Assembly: GCF_000834015.1 (NCBI RefSeq)
Contig: NZ_JXQI01000086.1
Coordinates: 1-38,627, forward strand
Length of the DNA: 38,627 nt
Reading direction: 5' to 3'
Source: Prevotella pectinovora
GTDB lineage: Bacteria; Bacteroidota; Bacteroidia; Bacteroidales; Bacteroidaceae
Below the pieces are notes generated by a model. It made no database searches, was not told the origin of the DNA, and was given only the letters and a program-made list of their open reading frames with translations. This document shows, piece after piece, positions 26,319-34,271 of the stretch (positions are counted from its first letter, which is position 1; the number at the start of each line of letters is the position of its first letter). The translations under genes and the position numbers were made by a program.

Positions 26319-26353
26319 GTATGGATTGTAAACAAAACAAAGTTAGTTGTAAA

Positions 26354-27640
26354 ATGAAAAAAAATATCGTACACATAGGTCATGCAGCCGTTATGGCAGC
26401 CCTGGCCGCTACCACGCTTGGCTCGTGCGCCACGCAGAAGAACCATCAGAAGACGGATAACAGTATGAATGCAACCAAGATTGAGAGCAACCTCGATGAG
26501 CAATATCTCGTTCTGAGCGACGCAGAGCAGAAGGCTGTGGCCCAGACCAACGACTTTGCCTTCAACCTTTTCCGCACCCAGGAGGGTATGGACTCGAAGG
26601 TTCTCTCGCCCATCAGCGTGGCCTACCTCATGGGCATGCTGGCCAATGGTGCTGAAGGCGCCACGCAGACCGAGATCATGAAGGCATTGGGGCAGGACGG
26701 CACATCGTTGCAGACGCTCAACGACGCCTATAAGTCGATTATCAATCATGCGTCGGCTCTCGACCGTCGTACCCAGATCAACATAGCCAACTGCATTGCC
26801 GTGAACAAGCAGGTGACCTTCAAGAACGAGTATGCCACCGCTATGAAGGCCCTCTTCGAGGCACAGGTGGAGAGCATGGATTTCACGTCGCCCAAGACCC
26901 TGAGCAAGATCAACGGATGGTGTGCCAAGCAAACCGACGGCATGATTCCCAAGATCGTTGACCAACTCGACGCCAATGCCACCGCAGTACTGATGAACGC
27001 CATCTACTTCAACGGCACTTGGGCTTCCAAGTTCGACAAGAGCCAGACCAAGACGGAGGAGTTCCGCGGTTTCACCCGCGACATCAAGAAGGTCGACATG
27101 ATGCAGCAGGAGCATAAGTTCATGTATGCCGACAATAAGGATTACGCCGCCGTGACCCTTCCTTACGGCAATGGCACCTACTCGATGACCATAATCCTGC
27201 CCGCTGAGGGCAAGTCGACCACTGATGTGGCGCAGCAGCTCAACGCCAAGAACTTTGCCGAGCTGCAGGCCAACATGACCGAGTGTTTGGTCGATCTGAA
27301 GCTGCCCCGCTTCTCCACCACCACCGAGACCCCGCTCAACCAGCCCATCTCAGCCCTTGGCGCCCCGTCGATCTTCCAAGCAGGTCAGGCTAATTTCGGT
27401 AATATGACCGACGCCCCCATGTATGTGTCGACCATGCTGCAAAAGGCAAAGATAGAGGTGAGTGAGAATGGAACCAAGGCCGCCGCAGTCACCGCCGCCA
27501 CCATGATGATGTCGATGTATCAGCCCGATGAGCCCCGCCACGTGGTGTTCCATGCCAACCGCCCGTTCATCTACATGATTACCGAGCGCGCTACCAACAC
27601 CATCTTCTTCATCGGCCAATACACCGGCCCCACGGAGTAA
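26354..27640 (+). CDS. serpin (serine protease inhibitor), predicted lipoprotein
   Basis: 428 residues from the ATG at 26354. Lipobox LGSC near residue 24 predicts a surface or periplasmic lipoprotein. The serpin core is complete: NDFAFNLFRT, LSPISVAYLMGMLANGAEGAT, NAIYFNGTWASKF and the C-terminal NRPFIYMITERATNTIFFIGQ. The reactive centre loop has an inhibitory hinge, ENGTKAAAVTAAT; counting from P15 Gly puts P1-P1' at Ser-Met in MMMSM. Such a loop suggests chymotrypsin- or elastase-like targets, and the hinge indicates real inhibition. Its G+C-rich codons differ from the AT-rich flanks. Confidence 0.93.
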   Translation: MKKNIVHIGHAAVMAALAATTLGSCATQKNHQKTDNSMNATKIESNLDEQYLVLSDAEQKAVAQTNDFAFNLFRTQEGMDSKVLSPISVAYLMGMLANGAEGATQTEIMKALGQDGTSLQTLNDAYKSIINHASALDRRTQINIANCIAVNKQVTFKNEYATAMKALFEAQVESMDFTSPKTLSKINGWCAKQTDGMIPKIVDQLDANATAVLMNAIYFNGTWASKFDKSQTKTEEFRGFTRDIKKVDMMQQEHKFMYADNKDYAAVTLPYGNGTYSMTIILPAEGKSTTDVAQQLNAKNFAELQANMTECLVDLKLPRFSTTTETPLNQPISALGAPSIFQAGQANFGNMTDAPMYVSTMLQKAKIEVSENGTKAAAVTAATMMMSMYQPDEPRHVVFHANRPFIYMITERATNTIFFIGQYTGPTE

Positions 27641-27763
27641 GATCCCCATCTTGTCAGGCACCGCCTTCGGCAAGCCTTCGAGCCATCCTTGTGATGCGCC
27701 TTTGCCTACGTAACGTTTCAGTATCTATATATCACTTGAAAAAATATTATCTTGCGACAGGAC

Positions 27764-28822
27764 TTACTCTTCTTCCACGATTTGCGTGATGCGTCTTATG
27801 CTTCCGTTGCGTTGGCTGATGATGAGCGGTACACGTTCTACCACCACCATAGAAGTGTCGAGTCCCAATGCCTTTGGTTCGTCGATGCCTATCTTGCTGA
27901 TGAGTGCATACATACTCATTAGCAGGTTCTGCTGGCGGTTGACGGAACTCTCCGGATAATATACTCGGTGGATGATGATGAATCGGAAATCGCCAGGAAT
28001 ACCGTTTTTGCGGAGCGACGGATAGGAGCTGGTCAGATCAACTTTTCCGTCAGCCACAAGGTCTTCCACCACTTGCCTCAAGTAGAGACTCACCCGGGGC
28101 TCTATGCGGAAACCAATGCGCATCGTAATGCTGTAGAGGGTGTCGGGTACCAGGGTATCAAATCTGTACTCCAACGTGTCTGGCGTATCGGCAAACTCCA
28201 TGTTGATAAGCCAGTAGTGGTCAGCACGTTTAGGCTGCTTGTTGATGATGGAGTAGAGCAGTTTGTTGTCTACGGTGCCTTCCTTGTTGGCATGGTTTAT
28301 ATAGACAAGGTTGGAGGCGTACTTGGGGATACTCTTGTCTGCCTTGATGTCGGATATAATCTGATAGTAGTCATCCAGAGGTTTAGTTCTGATATAATGG
28401 TGGCGTATCTTCATGGCTCTAACCCATACATACATCATCAGAAACAGGATTCCTCCAATAAGCATCGTACACCATCCTCCTGCGAGAAACTTCGACAGGT
28501 TGGCTGCCAGGAAGATTGCCTCGATGGTGCAGTATGCGCCCATAAACAATATCGTGAGGACTCGCGACACACCCTTGCTGTGCAGGTAGAAACCGAGAAG
28601 CAGGGTGGTCATCAGCATGGTGATGGTGATGGCGAGTCCGTAGGCTGACTCCATGTGTGAGGAGTCGCGAAACAGCAGGATGATGATGACCACACCGATA
28701 TACATGGCAAGGTTGATCATCGGGATATAGAGCTGTCCCTTTACATGTGTAGGATGCTTGATTCGCATGCGGGGCCAGAAGTGCAGGTTCATGGCTTCGC
28801 TCAATATGGAGAATGTTCCGCT
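27764..28822 (-). pseudogene. kup: 5'-truncated KUP potassium transporter
   Basis: About 350 residues of the C-terminal half of a K+ uptake permease of the KUP/HAK family. The homology starts at SGTFSILSEAMNLHFWPRMR, a mid-protein segment, and continues through four membrane helices and the cytoplasmic C-terminal domain to a normal stop. Roughly the first 300 residues (about eight helices and the pore) are missing. The frame meets a stop right after the junction at about 28822. The same base position starts the truncated lacZ on the other strand, so this is a rearrangement or assembly join, not gradual decay. Convergent with the serpin. Confidence 0.85.
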
Positions 28823-29603
28823 TTCTTATTTGGATGTTGACAAAACACCTATGCTTGTAAAAGGATTTGATTTGACTCCAGACTTCTGGAGAGCATGCAC
28901 AGACAACGATTTTGGTTCACATATGCCTACATTAAGTGCAGCATGGAATAAACCAAGTATGGAACTGAAGAATTTTACCCGTAAGGAGAATGGTTCTGTT
29001 GTTGCCGAGTTGTATCTCAAAGAAACAGAGTCTACACTGACTCTTACCTATACATTGAATAATAATGGAGAACTTACTGTTGAACAAGATCTGAAGGTAA
29101 ATCCTGATGCGGAGAACAAGCCAAATCTTCTGCGCTATGGAATGGAATTGCAGATGCCTAAAGAGTTTGATAGAGTTGAATTCTACGGAAAGGGTCCTAA
29201 CGAGAATTATGCAGACCGTAACAATTCCGACAGATTGGGCATTTTTACCCAGTTGGTAAAGGATCAGTATTATCCATACGTCCGTCCACAGGAGTCTGGC
29301 AACAAGACGCAGGTAAGATATTGGAAGGTTCTGACAAAAGACAATAAGGGTCTGGAGTTTTTCTCCAATGAGCCAATGGAGTGTTCAAGCCTGAACTATC
29401 TGACTTCAGATCTTTACCGCGGACCGGTAAAGAACCAAGAACATTCTGGAGACCTTGTACCACGAGACTTTACCTCTGTACACATTAGTCAGAGACAGAT
29501 GGGATTGGGATGTGTCGATACATGGGGCTCATTACCTATTGAGAAATATATGCTTCCTTATCAGGACTATGCATTCAAATTCGTGATTCGTCCTGTAAGA
29601 TAA
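28821..29603 (+). pseudogene. lacZ: 5'-truncated beta-galactosidase (C-terminal small-chain domain)
   Basis: 261 residues matching only the last domain of glycoside hydrolase family 2 LacZ: TPDFWRACTDNDFGSHMP, then GMELQMPKEFDRVEFYGKGP, NENYADRNNSDRLG, and a normal end at IRPVR. The sugar-binding, immunoglobulin-like and catalytic TIM-barrel domains are absent, so no activity is expected. Codons are AT-richer than in the adjoining kup. The start of homology (LSYLDVDKTPML) coincides with the end of kup homology to within a few bases. Confidence 0.85.
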
Positions 29604-29613
29604 CCAAATGGTC

Positions 29614-29689
29614 CTCACTCTGAGAAATCAGAGTGAGACCGCAATCTTGAAAAAACGTGAATAGACTTAATGTCTGTCCACGTTTTTTT
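29614..29689. terminator. bidirectional terminator between lacZ remnant and nlpE-like gene
   Basis: Two hairpins. The first is CTCACTCTGA...TCAGAGTGAG (29614-29637). The second, 29650-29689, has AAAAAACGTG and CACGTTTTTTT arms plus inner AGAC/GTCT pairing, so it carries an A-run on one side and a U-run on the other and can end transcription from both directions. This suits the convergent genes on each side. Confidence 0.8.
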
Positions 29690-29700
29690 GATCCCTTGTA

Positions 29701-30159
29701 CTATTTCTTTTTCAGTACATACAATTTTGCAGTCTCACCTTCAGGTTCTACACCCATAGAATCTGTCATAATGATGCTGTTGGCATTCTTAACCTTATAA
29801 AAGGTCTGTTCACCTGTTGAAGGACGAACAAGCATAAGGACTTTACCGTCAAGCACTTTAAAAATGCCGCTTGCTTCATCGTGACCATCTTTCTTGTCGA
29901 TAAAGTCCTGCTTCAACAAATAGGTGCTATCAGCATTGATAGTGAGCACTGTCTTTATACCCGGGCAATCTGCTGCCGGGAGAGTTCCCTCATACGTTCC
30001 TGCAACAGACGTCAAATCCACATTGTCCTTATTGGAAGCGGTGGTGTCAACTACATTTGCAGAATCATTGTCTGCAGCATTTGGCGTAGTCTTCTTTCCT
30101 GTGCAGGAAGCCAGAATTGCCAGAGAACTTATCGCCAAAACAATCAGTTTCTTTTTCAT
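29701..30159 (-). CDS. NlpE-like lipoprotein
   Basis: 152 residues. A lipobox LASC (Cys at about residue 19) follows a lysine-rich N-terminus. After a low-complexity linker, residues 50-152 resemble the NlpE N-terminal domain: AGTYEGTLPAADCPGIKTVL and TINADSTYLLKQDFIDKKDG. NlpE is an outer-membrane lipoprotein that senses surface contact or copper stress in other bacteria. Only one Cys is left of the usual CxxC (ADCPGI), as is common in Bacteroidota relatives. Near-palindromic DNA lies upstream at 30179-30204. Confidence 0.8.
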   Translation of the reverse strand: MKKKLIVLAISSLAILASCTGKKTTPNAADNDSANVVDTTASNKDNVDLTSVAGTYEGTLPAADCPGIKTVLTINADSTYLLKQDFIDKKDGHDEASGIFKVLDGKVLMLVRPSTGEQTFYKVKNANSIIMTDSMGVEPEGETAKLYVLKKK

Positions 30160-30178
30160 ACTTTCCTTTTAAGTTCAA

Positions 30179-30204
30179 TAGTGTCTCGTTTAAACGGGAC
30201 ACTA
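30179..30204. promoter_or_regulatory. 26-bp near-perfect palindrome upstream of the NlpE-like gene
   Basis: TAGTGTCTCGTTT followed without a spacer by AAACGGGACACTA, one mismatch in 13 pairs. It ends 20 bases upstream of the start codon at 30159. It could be an operator or a leader hairpin. No matching second copy was seen in the window. Confidence 0.45.
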
Positions 30205-30221
30205 GTGTTGTGTCATAATTA

Positions 30222-30415
30222 TTTAACCCAAATCGGTCATTAGGGCTTGCTTGGATTTTGCTTTTTAGAAGGATGGATTTTGTTTGGCTTTTAATGAGTA
30301 ATAGCGAGCTATTGCGAATTAAAAACAAGCAAAAGGCGCCTTATAAAAAACAAAAGACTGCAAGCAGTTATTAAAATTATACATTAAACGGCCTAATGAC
30401 CGATTTGGGTTTAAT
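30222..30415 (-). repeat. R1 interspersed element, copy 3 (complete)
   Basis: 194 bp in reverse orientation. The ends are TTTAACCCAAATCGGTCATT (30222-30241) and TGACCGATTTGGGTTTAA (about 30397-30414), an inverted pair. Inside is the AATAGCGAGCTATT hairpin and CAAAAGACTGCAAGCAG. This copy best shows the terminal inverted repeats. A short stretch just beyond it (30416-30440) reads KEHLRTLRIK on the minus strand, similar to the KEYLRTLKIK end at 32333. Confidence 0.82.
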
Positions 30416-30458
30416 TCTCAATGTCCGCAGATGTTCCTTCATAATCTATATATTTTTG

Positions 30459-31250
30459 TTAACCCATAACAACATCAAGCACCATCATCAGCACGAAACC
30501 TATGGCGAAGCCGATGGTACTGAGATTGCTGTGCTGGCCGCTTGAGGCTTCAGGGATTAGCTCTTCCACCACTACGTAGAACATGGCTCCTGCTGCAAAG
30601 GCGAGCATGTAGGGTAGGACTGGCATAATGAGAGAGGCAAGCAACAGTACGGCAATGGCTCCTATAGGCTCTACCACTCCGCTCAGCGAGCCTAACATAA
30701 AGGATTTCCATCGGCTGTTGCCTGCTGCACGCATAGGCATAGAGATAATAGCGCCTTCGGGGATGTTCTGAATGGCTATGCCCAACGAAACGGAAATGGC
30801 TCCGGCTAACGAGATATGCGAAGCACTGTTTTCGGCTCCTGCAAACACCACGCCTACTGCCATTCCTTCGGGCAGGTTGTGGATGGTTACGGCAAGGGCA
30901 AGCATAGCTGTCTTTGACATGTGCGACTTGATGCCCTCGGGCTTGTCTGTGCCAATATGAAGGTGGGGCGTAAGCTCGTCGATCAACAGTAGGAAACCGA
31001 TGCCTAACAGAAAGCCTATGGCTGCCGGTACTACCGACCATACGCCGCTCTCTGCCTTCATCTCCATAGCAGGAATTAGCAACGACCATACGGACGCTGC
31101 TACCATCACTCCAGAGGCAAAGCCCAACAATGTCTTTTGCAATCGCGCAGACATCTCGTTTTTCATCATTAATACGAAAGCCGAACCAAGCATCGTTCCC
31201 AATAGCGGAATCAGAAGTCCAATGATTATTGTTGCTGTCATTTCTGTCAT
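30459..31250 (-). CDS. ZIP-family metal transporter (ZupT/GufA-like)
   Basis: 263 residues with about eight membrane helices. The metal-binding motifs are intact: HNLPEGMAVG in the fourth helix and QNIPEGAIISMP in the fifth, with the nearby VVEELIPE segment. ZIP proteins bring zinc, iron, manganese or other divalent cations into the cytoplasm. The loop ELTPHLHIG may bind metal. Its promoter is at 31276-31307. Specificity cannot be read. Confidence 0.9.
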   Translation of the reverse strand: MTEMTATIIIGLLIPLLGTMLGSAFVLMMKNEMSARLQKTLLGFASGVMVAASVWSLLIPAMEMKAESGVWSVVPAAIGFLLGIGFLLLIDELTPHLHIGTDKPEGIKSHMSKTAMLALAVTIHNLPEGMAVGVVFAGAENSASHISLAGAISVSLGIAIQNIPEGAIISMPMRAAGNSRWKSFMLGSLSGVVEPIGAIAVLLLASLIMPVLPYMLAFAAGAMFYVVVEELIPEASSGQHSNLSTIGFAIGFVLMMVLDVVMG

Positions 31251-31275
31251 AGTCTTTTATCTGTTAGTTACAATG

Positions 31276-31307
31276 CAAAGATACAATTTTGTTGTGAGTC
31301 GGGCAAT
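31276..31307 (-). promoter_or_regulatory. Bacteroidota-type promoter for the ZIP transporter
   Basis: Minus strand: ATTG (31304-31307), 20 bases, TATCTTTG (31276-31283), 25 bases before the ATG at 31250. Confidence 0.72.
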
Positions 31308-31326
31308 ACCTATAAGTGATGTTTTT

Positions 31327-31713
31327 TTACTTTTCGTACAGTTCTATTGGTAGACCGTCGGGGTCGCTGAAGAATACAAACTGCCTGCCGGTATATTCGT
31401 CCGTGCGTATAGGCTCGTGCTTTACGCCCTTGCTGTCAAGCTCGCTGACGGCTGCCGCAAGATTGTCCACCTCGAAAGCGAGGTGACGCAGACCGGCTGC
31501 TTCGGGATAGGAAGGACGTGCAGGAGGATTGGGGAAGGAGAATAGTTCCACGACGTATGTGTTGCCAAGCCAGCAGTCTGCCTTCCATGAGTGGCGTTCC
31601 TCACGATAATTTTCACTCACGATCTTCAAGCCCAACACTTCTGTATAGAAATACTTAGATTGCTCATAGTCAGAGCAAATCACGGCTACATGATGTATTT
31701 TGTTTAGTTTCAT
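31327..31713 (-). CDS. VOC-superfamily protein (glyoxalase I-like, YwbC/SMU1112c type)
   Basis: 128 residues, one glyoxalase/bleomycin-resistance fold made of two beta-alpha-beta3 modules. The usual metal ligands are suggested by H8 (IHHVAV), E56 (VVELFSF), H76 (LRHLAFEV) and E125 (PIELYE). The wording IHHVAVICSDYEQSKYFY is typical of the group often annotated as lactoylglutathione lyase-like. True substrate unknown. It lies directly upstream of the ZIP transporter on the same strand, separated by that gene's promoter. Confidence 0.85.
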   Translation of the reverse strand: MKLNKIHHVAVICSDYEQSKYFYTEVLGLKIVSENYREERHSWKADCWLGNTYVVELFSFPNPPARPSYPEAAGLRHLAFEVDNLAAAVSELDSKGVKHEPIRTDEYTGRQFVFFSDPDGLPIELYEK

Positions 31714-31811
31714 ATAATTAAAAATTTATAATGCCTAAAAAGCTATGGGTGCTTAAACGCCATCTTCTAAGAATAAGACGCAAATCGTGTCTGAATGTTT
31801 AAAGAGAAATT

Positions 31812-32330
31812 CTATTGCAGCTTCTGATGAAACTCCTTCCTTGTCTTGGCCATTGCTTCCGTAGCCATGTTATGGGTCTCTATCAGCAATGGGCTTTTGT
31901 GGTATTGCACAATCTTGACCCCTACTGATTTGTGCCTTTTCTTTTCCTCAATGCATTGTAGTATCAAGTCGGAGTTGGCTCTTGCCTTCCTCCCTTGCGG
32001 CTCGGCAGAGATTGCAAGCGAGTTTGCATCTTTGCTCTCACTGTTCGTTCGGTTGGCTGATTTTGATGTTGGAGCCTTGTCAAAGTTCTGAATATAGGCG
32101 GCGTTGGTCAGGAAAACGATGTCGGAACCTTCCGGAATTTCCTGCATCACCTTGATCATAAGTGTCAGCATCATGCGGAACTCCGTGGTGTGGAGGTCGC
32201 TGATTACATCACGTCTGATGATGCTTCCATTGTTCTCAATCACAACGGCAGCACCACCAGCTCGCTCTTTATGGCCATAATCACATGAGCCACCTATCCA
32301 AACGTAATATGTAGAAGTATCTTGTGTCAT
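31812..32330 (-). CDS. RNase H-fold protein with altered active site
   Basis: 172 residues. WIGGSCDYGHKERAGGAAVV with D17, and TTEFRMMLTLMIKVMQEI with E50, match the first strand and first helix of RNase HI. The position of the second Asp is Asn (FLTNAAYI, N76), and the last Asp in the HNxxD segment is Thr (HNMATEAM). A Ser/Ala-rich insert (about 85-120) has no counterpart. So it keeps the fold but probably not classical RNase H catalysis. It starts 2 bases after the end of the broken metallophosphoesterase, with which it was probably cotranscribed. Confidence 0.6.
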   Translation of the reverse strand: MTQDTSTYYVWIGGSCDYGHKERAGGAAVVIENNGSIIRRDVISDLHTTEFRMMLTLMIKVMQEIPEGSDIVFLTNAAYIQNFDKAPTSKSANRTNSESKDANSLAISAEPQGRKARANSDLILQCIEEKKRHKSVGVKIVQYHKSPLLIETHNMATEAMAKTRKEFHQKLQ

Positions 32331-32332
32331 AA

Positions 32333-32669
32333 TTATTTTATCTTCAATGTCCGCAGATATTCTTTCTGCTCGGGCGTGATTCTGTAGCTCTCTTTTGAGT
32401 CCAAAATTATTTCAACTCATAAAACTCCATAATATCCAGCATCTTAAACGATGTACCATCAATAGAAGAATGCCAGCTTTGATGAAAATGTCCGTAACAC
32501 CAATGAGTGACATGCTGCTGATGTTCTTTCAGAGTTTCATACAGACTATTCATAACTTCACGTTCCTGCTGTATGTCTGATATCAGAGTTTTGTCGTTGC
32601 AAGTCCATTTGGTTATCCCTTCCTTGCTTAATAATTCGCAGAAGGATGGAGACGTATGTGTTATTTCTG
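32333..32669 (-). pseudogene. 3' remnant of a metallophosphoesterase, frameshifted
   Basis: On the minus strand a frame reads ITHTSPSFCELLSKEGITKW, then HQQHVTHWCYGHFHQSW, HSSIDGTSFKMLDIMEFYEL and a stop at 32407. The THTSPS and YGHFHQS motifs are metal-binding pieces of calcineurin-like phosphoesterases. Another frame overlapping the stop continues SKESYRITPEQKEYLRTLKI-K to a TAA at 32333, so a frameshift is likely. The 5' half is absent: homology ends at about 32665, where the abiEii stop begins. I infer that the AbiE cassette inserted in or replaced the gene. Confidence 0.7.
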
Positions 32670-33545
32670 CTATTCATCTTTCATGTTCTCCCAAAACGGA
32701 AGAAGTCTTTGCTGTAAGAACGCTATCACTTCGGTAAAGGACAATATGTCTGTGGACGTTATTTTACGCATGAAAGCTGTCCATCTGACTTGCATTTGCT
32801 GATTGCTACCAAACTCCTTTCGGAAGAACATCGTGTTCTCATTATAAGGAGTGTGGCGATTTTCAAATGTATGTTTGATAGCTTCCTGTAATATTACAGG
32901 ATTATATTTTTCATTCTGCAAGATTTTGTAGAGATCATAATAATCCTTCATTCGACTACTTTGGTCTGCAAGATCCACAATTGCGTGCATCTTTTCGGCA
33001 ATAACCGTTTCAAGCGAGTAGGCCAGAATATTGGCACTCGGCAGATGTTCTAGCAATACTGGATAATCAAGATCTATTGGGGAAGGTGTTACCACATCAC
33101 CAAAACCAATATCCATTGTTAAAACCTGGGCAATGGTGTCCATCTTGACTGGGATGCTGAGCCTAATCCCATGATAGTCTTTGAACTCTGTTATATTTTG
33201 TGCAGTAATGTTCTCCGTGTCAAATATTACGCCATCTTCCTCGTATGGCACAGAACATATTTCTCTGAATGCTGCAATTATAGAAGCGCCTTCGTTGCTG
33301 ATATTATTGCCAAGGAAATCGATATCCAATGTTGGACGAGCAGCAAATTTTTCGTATGCATACATGAGTGCGCCTCCCTTCAGATAGAAATTTCCTCTAT
33401 AATGAGTCTGCGATATTCTGTAGAGAAGTCTCTCTTGAAAATACCGAGTTAGGATAGTCTGATTAAAGACGTTTTCCTTTCTTGCAACGTTCAGCAATTT
33501 TGTACGTATAGACTTCCCATAGTTTTTATTTTGTTCTTTACTCAT
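32670..33545 (-). CDS. abiEii: AbiEii nucleotidyltransferase toxin (type IV TA)
   Basis: 291 residues with the AbiEii/MenT nucleotidyltransferase core: LKGGALMYAYE at 55-65 (GG loop), TLDIDF at 72-77 with the metal-binding aspartates D74 and D76, then AEKMHAIVDLADQSSRMKDY. These enzymes transfer nucleotides, probably to tRNA, and arrest growth. The ATG overlaps the TGA of abiEi by ATGA, so translation is coupled. Known AbiE systems give abortive infection against phage or keep mobile DNA. The C-terminus abuts a phosphoesterase remnant. Confidence 0.9.
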   Translation of the reverse strand: MSKEQNKNYGKSIRTKLLNVARKENVFNQTILTRYFQERLLYRISQTHYRGNFYLKGGALMYAYEKFAARPTLDIDFLGNNISNEGASIIAAFREICSVPYEEDGVIFDTENITAQNITEFKDYHGIRLSIPVKMDTIAQVLTMDIGFGDVVTPSPIDLDYPVLLEHLPSANILAYSLETVIAEKMHAIVDLADQSSRMKDYYDLYKILQNEKYNPVILQEAIKHTFENRHTPYNENTMFFRKEFGSNQQMQVRWTAFMRKITSTDILSFTEVIAFLQQRLLPFWENMKDE

Positions 33546-34105
33546 AGCTTCACTTGTAGATAATTTTCCAGGATATTGCCAACACGCAATTGTCTGGCAT
33601 AATCCATTAGTTTACTGATATTTCTTTCTGGTCTGGAAAGATAGTTATCGATGATTTCAGAACAGACATCAATACCCACCTTGTTGCGAAACTTTACAGC
33701 ATCGCATACGCATCGTTCTACATCATATACCTTTACCTTAAATCCATCTATGACTTTCTCCATCACGCCAATTTCAAGAATGTTGGAAGTATAGTGATGG
33801 AGCTCTATCTTTGGGAATGAAGGAACTTTTACTTTCCTATCCCTTTTGATGGCGACATGATAAGCCTGCGGCATGGATGTCGTAAGCTGATGGATATTCC
33901 AGGCAGACCAAAGGCAGAGAATACCGTTGGGGACAATAGACTCAATATCAACCATACATGCTGACAATTGGTCTATGTTAGCATATACGCCACGGCAAAC
34001 CTGAATCAGTTCACCTTGGCGAACGGCTTCCAGCATTTTGTAGTAAGCTGTTCGTCCTTGTTCTTTGACGTTTGCTGATGATATGAATGAATTCTTTGCT
34101 TCCAT
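33542..34105 (-). CDS. abiEi: AbiEi antitoxin/transcriptional repressor
   Basis: 187 residues from the ATG at 34105, which follows AGGAG at a spacing of 7. The N-terminal ~50 residues form the winged-helix part (SANVKEQGRTAYYKMLEAVRQ, GELIQVCRGVYANI) and the rest is the conserved AbiEi domain (YDVERCVCDAVKFRNKVGID). AbiEi is a non-contact antitoxin that represses its own operon. Two long inverted repeats lie at 34124-34167 and 34228-34271 directly upstream and are the obvious binding sites. An 11-residue upstream extension would overlap the first one and is rejected. Confidence 0.88.
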   Translation of the reverse strand: MEAKNSFISSANVKEQGRTAYYKMLEAVRQGELIQVCRGVYANIDQLSACMVDIESIVPNGILCLWSAWNIHQLTTSMPQAYHVAIKRDRKVKVPSFPKIELHHYTSNILEIGVMEKVIDGFKVKVYDVERCVCDAVKFRNKVGIDVCSEIIDNYLSRPERNISKLMDYARQLRVGNILENYLQVKL

Positions 34106-34123
34106 GATAGTTCTCCTAATTTG

Positions 34124-34167
34124 GTACAAATGTACCACAAATGTTTTTAATTGTGGTACTTTTGTAC
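34124..34167. promoter_or_regulatory. AbiE operator 1 (17-bp inverted repeat)
   Basis: Arms GTACAAATGTACCACAA (34124-34140) and TTGTGGTACTTTTGTAC (34151-34167) pair at 16 of 17 positions with a 10-base spacer. It contains a minus-strand -7-like TACATTTG (34127-34134), so repressor binding would block RNA polymerase. Confidence 0.8.
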
Positions 34168-34227
34168 GGAAATCTTTTAAAATCCACCCCTTTTTTAATA
34201 CCTTTCAACAGTTTTGTAGCTATTTTA

Positions 34228-34271
34228 GTACAAAAATACCACAAACGTAGCTAATTGTGGTACTTTTGTAC
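34228..34271. promoter_or_regulatory. AbiE operator 2 (second copy)
   Basis: Arms GTACAAAAATACCACAA (34228-34244) and TTGTGGTACTTTTGTAC (34255-34271), again with a 10-base spacer; 16 of 17 positions pair. It lies exactly 104 bases from the first site, about ten helical turns. Confidence 0.8.
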
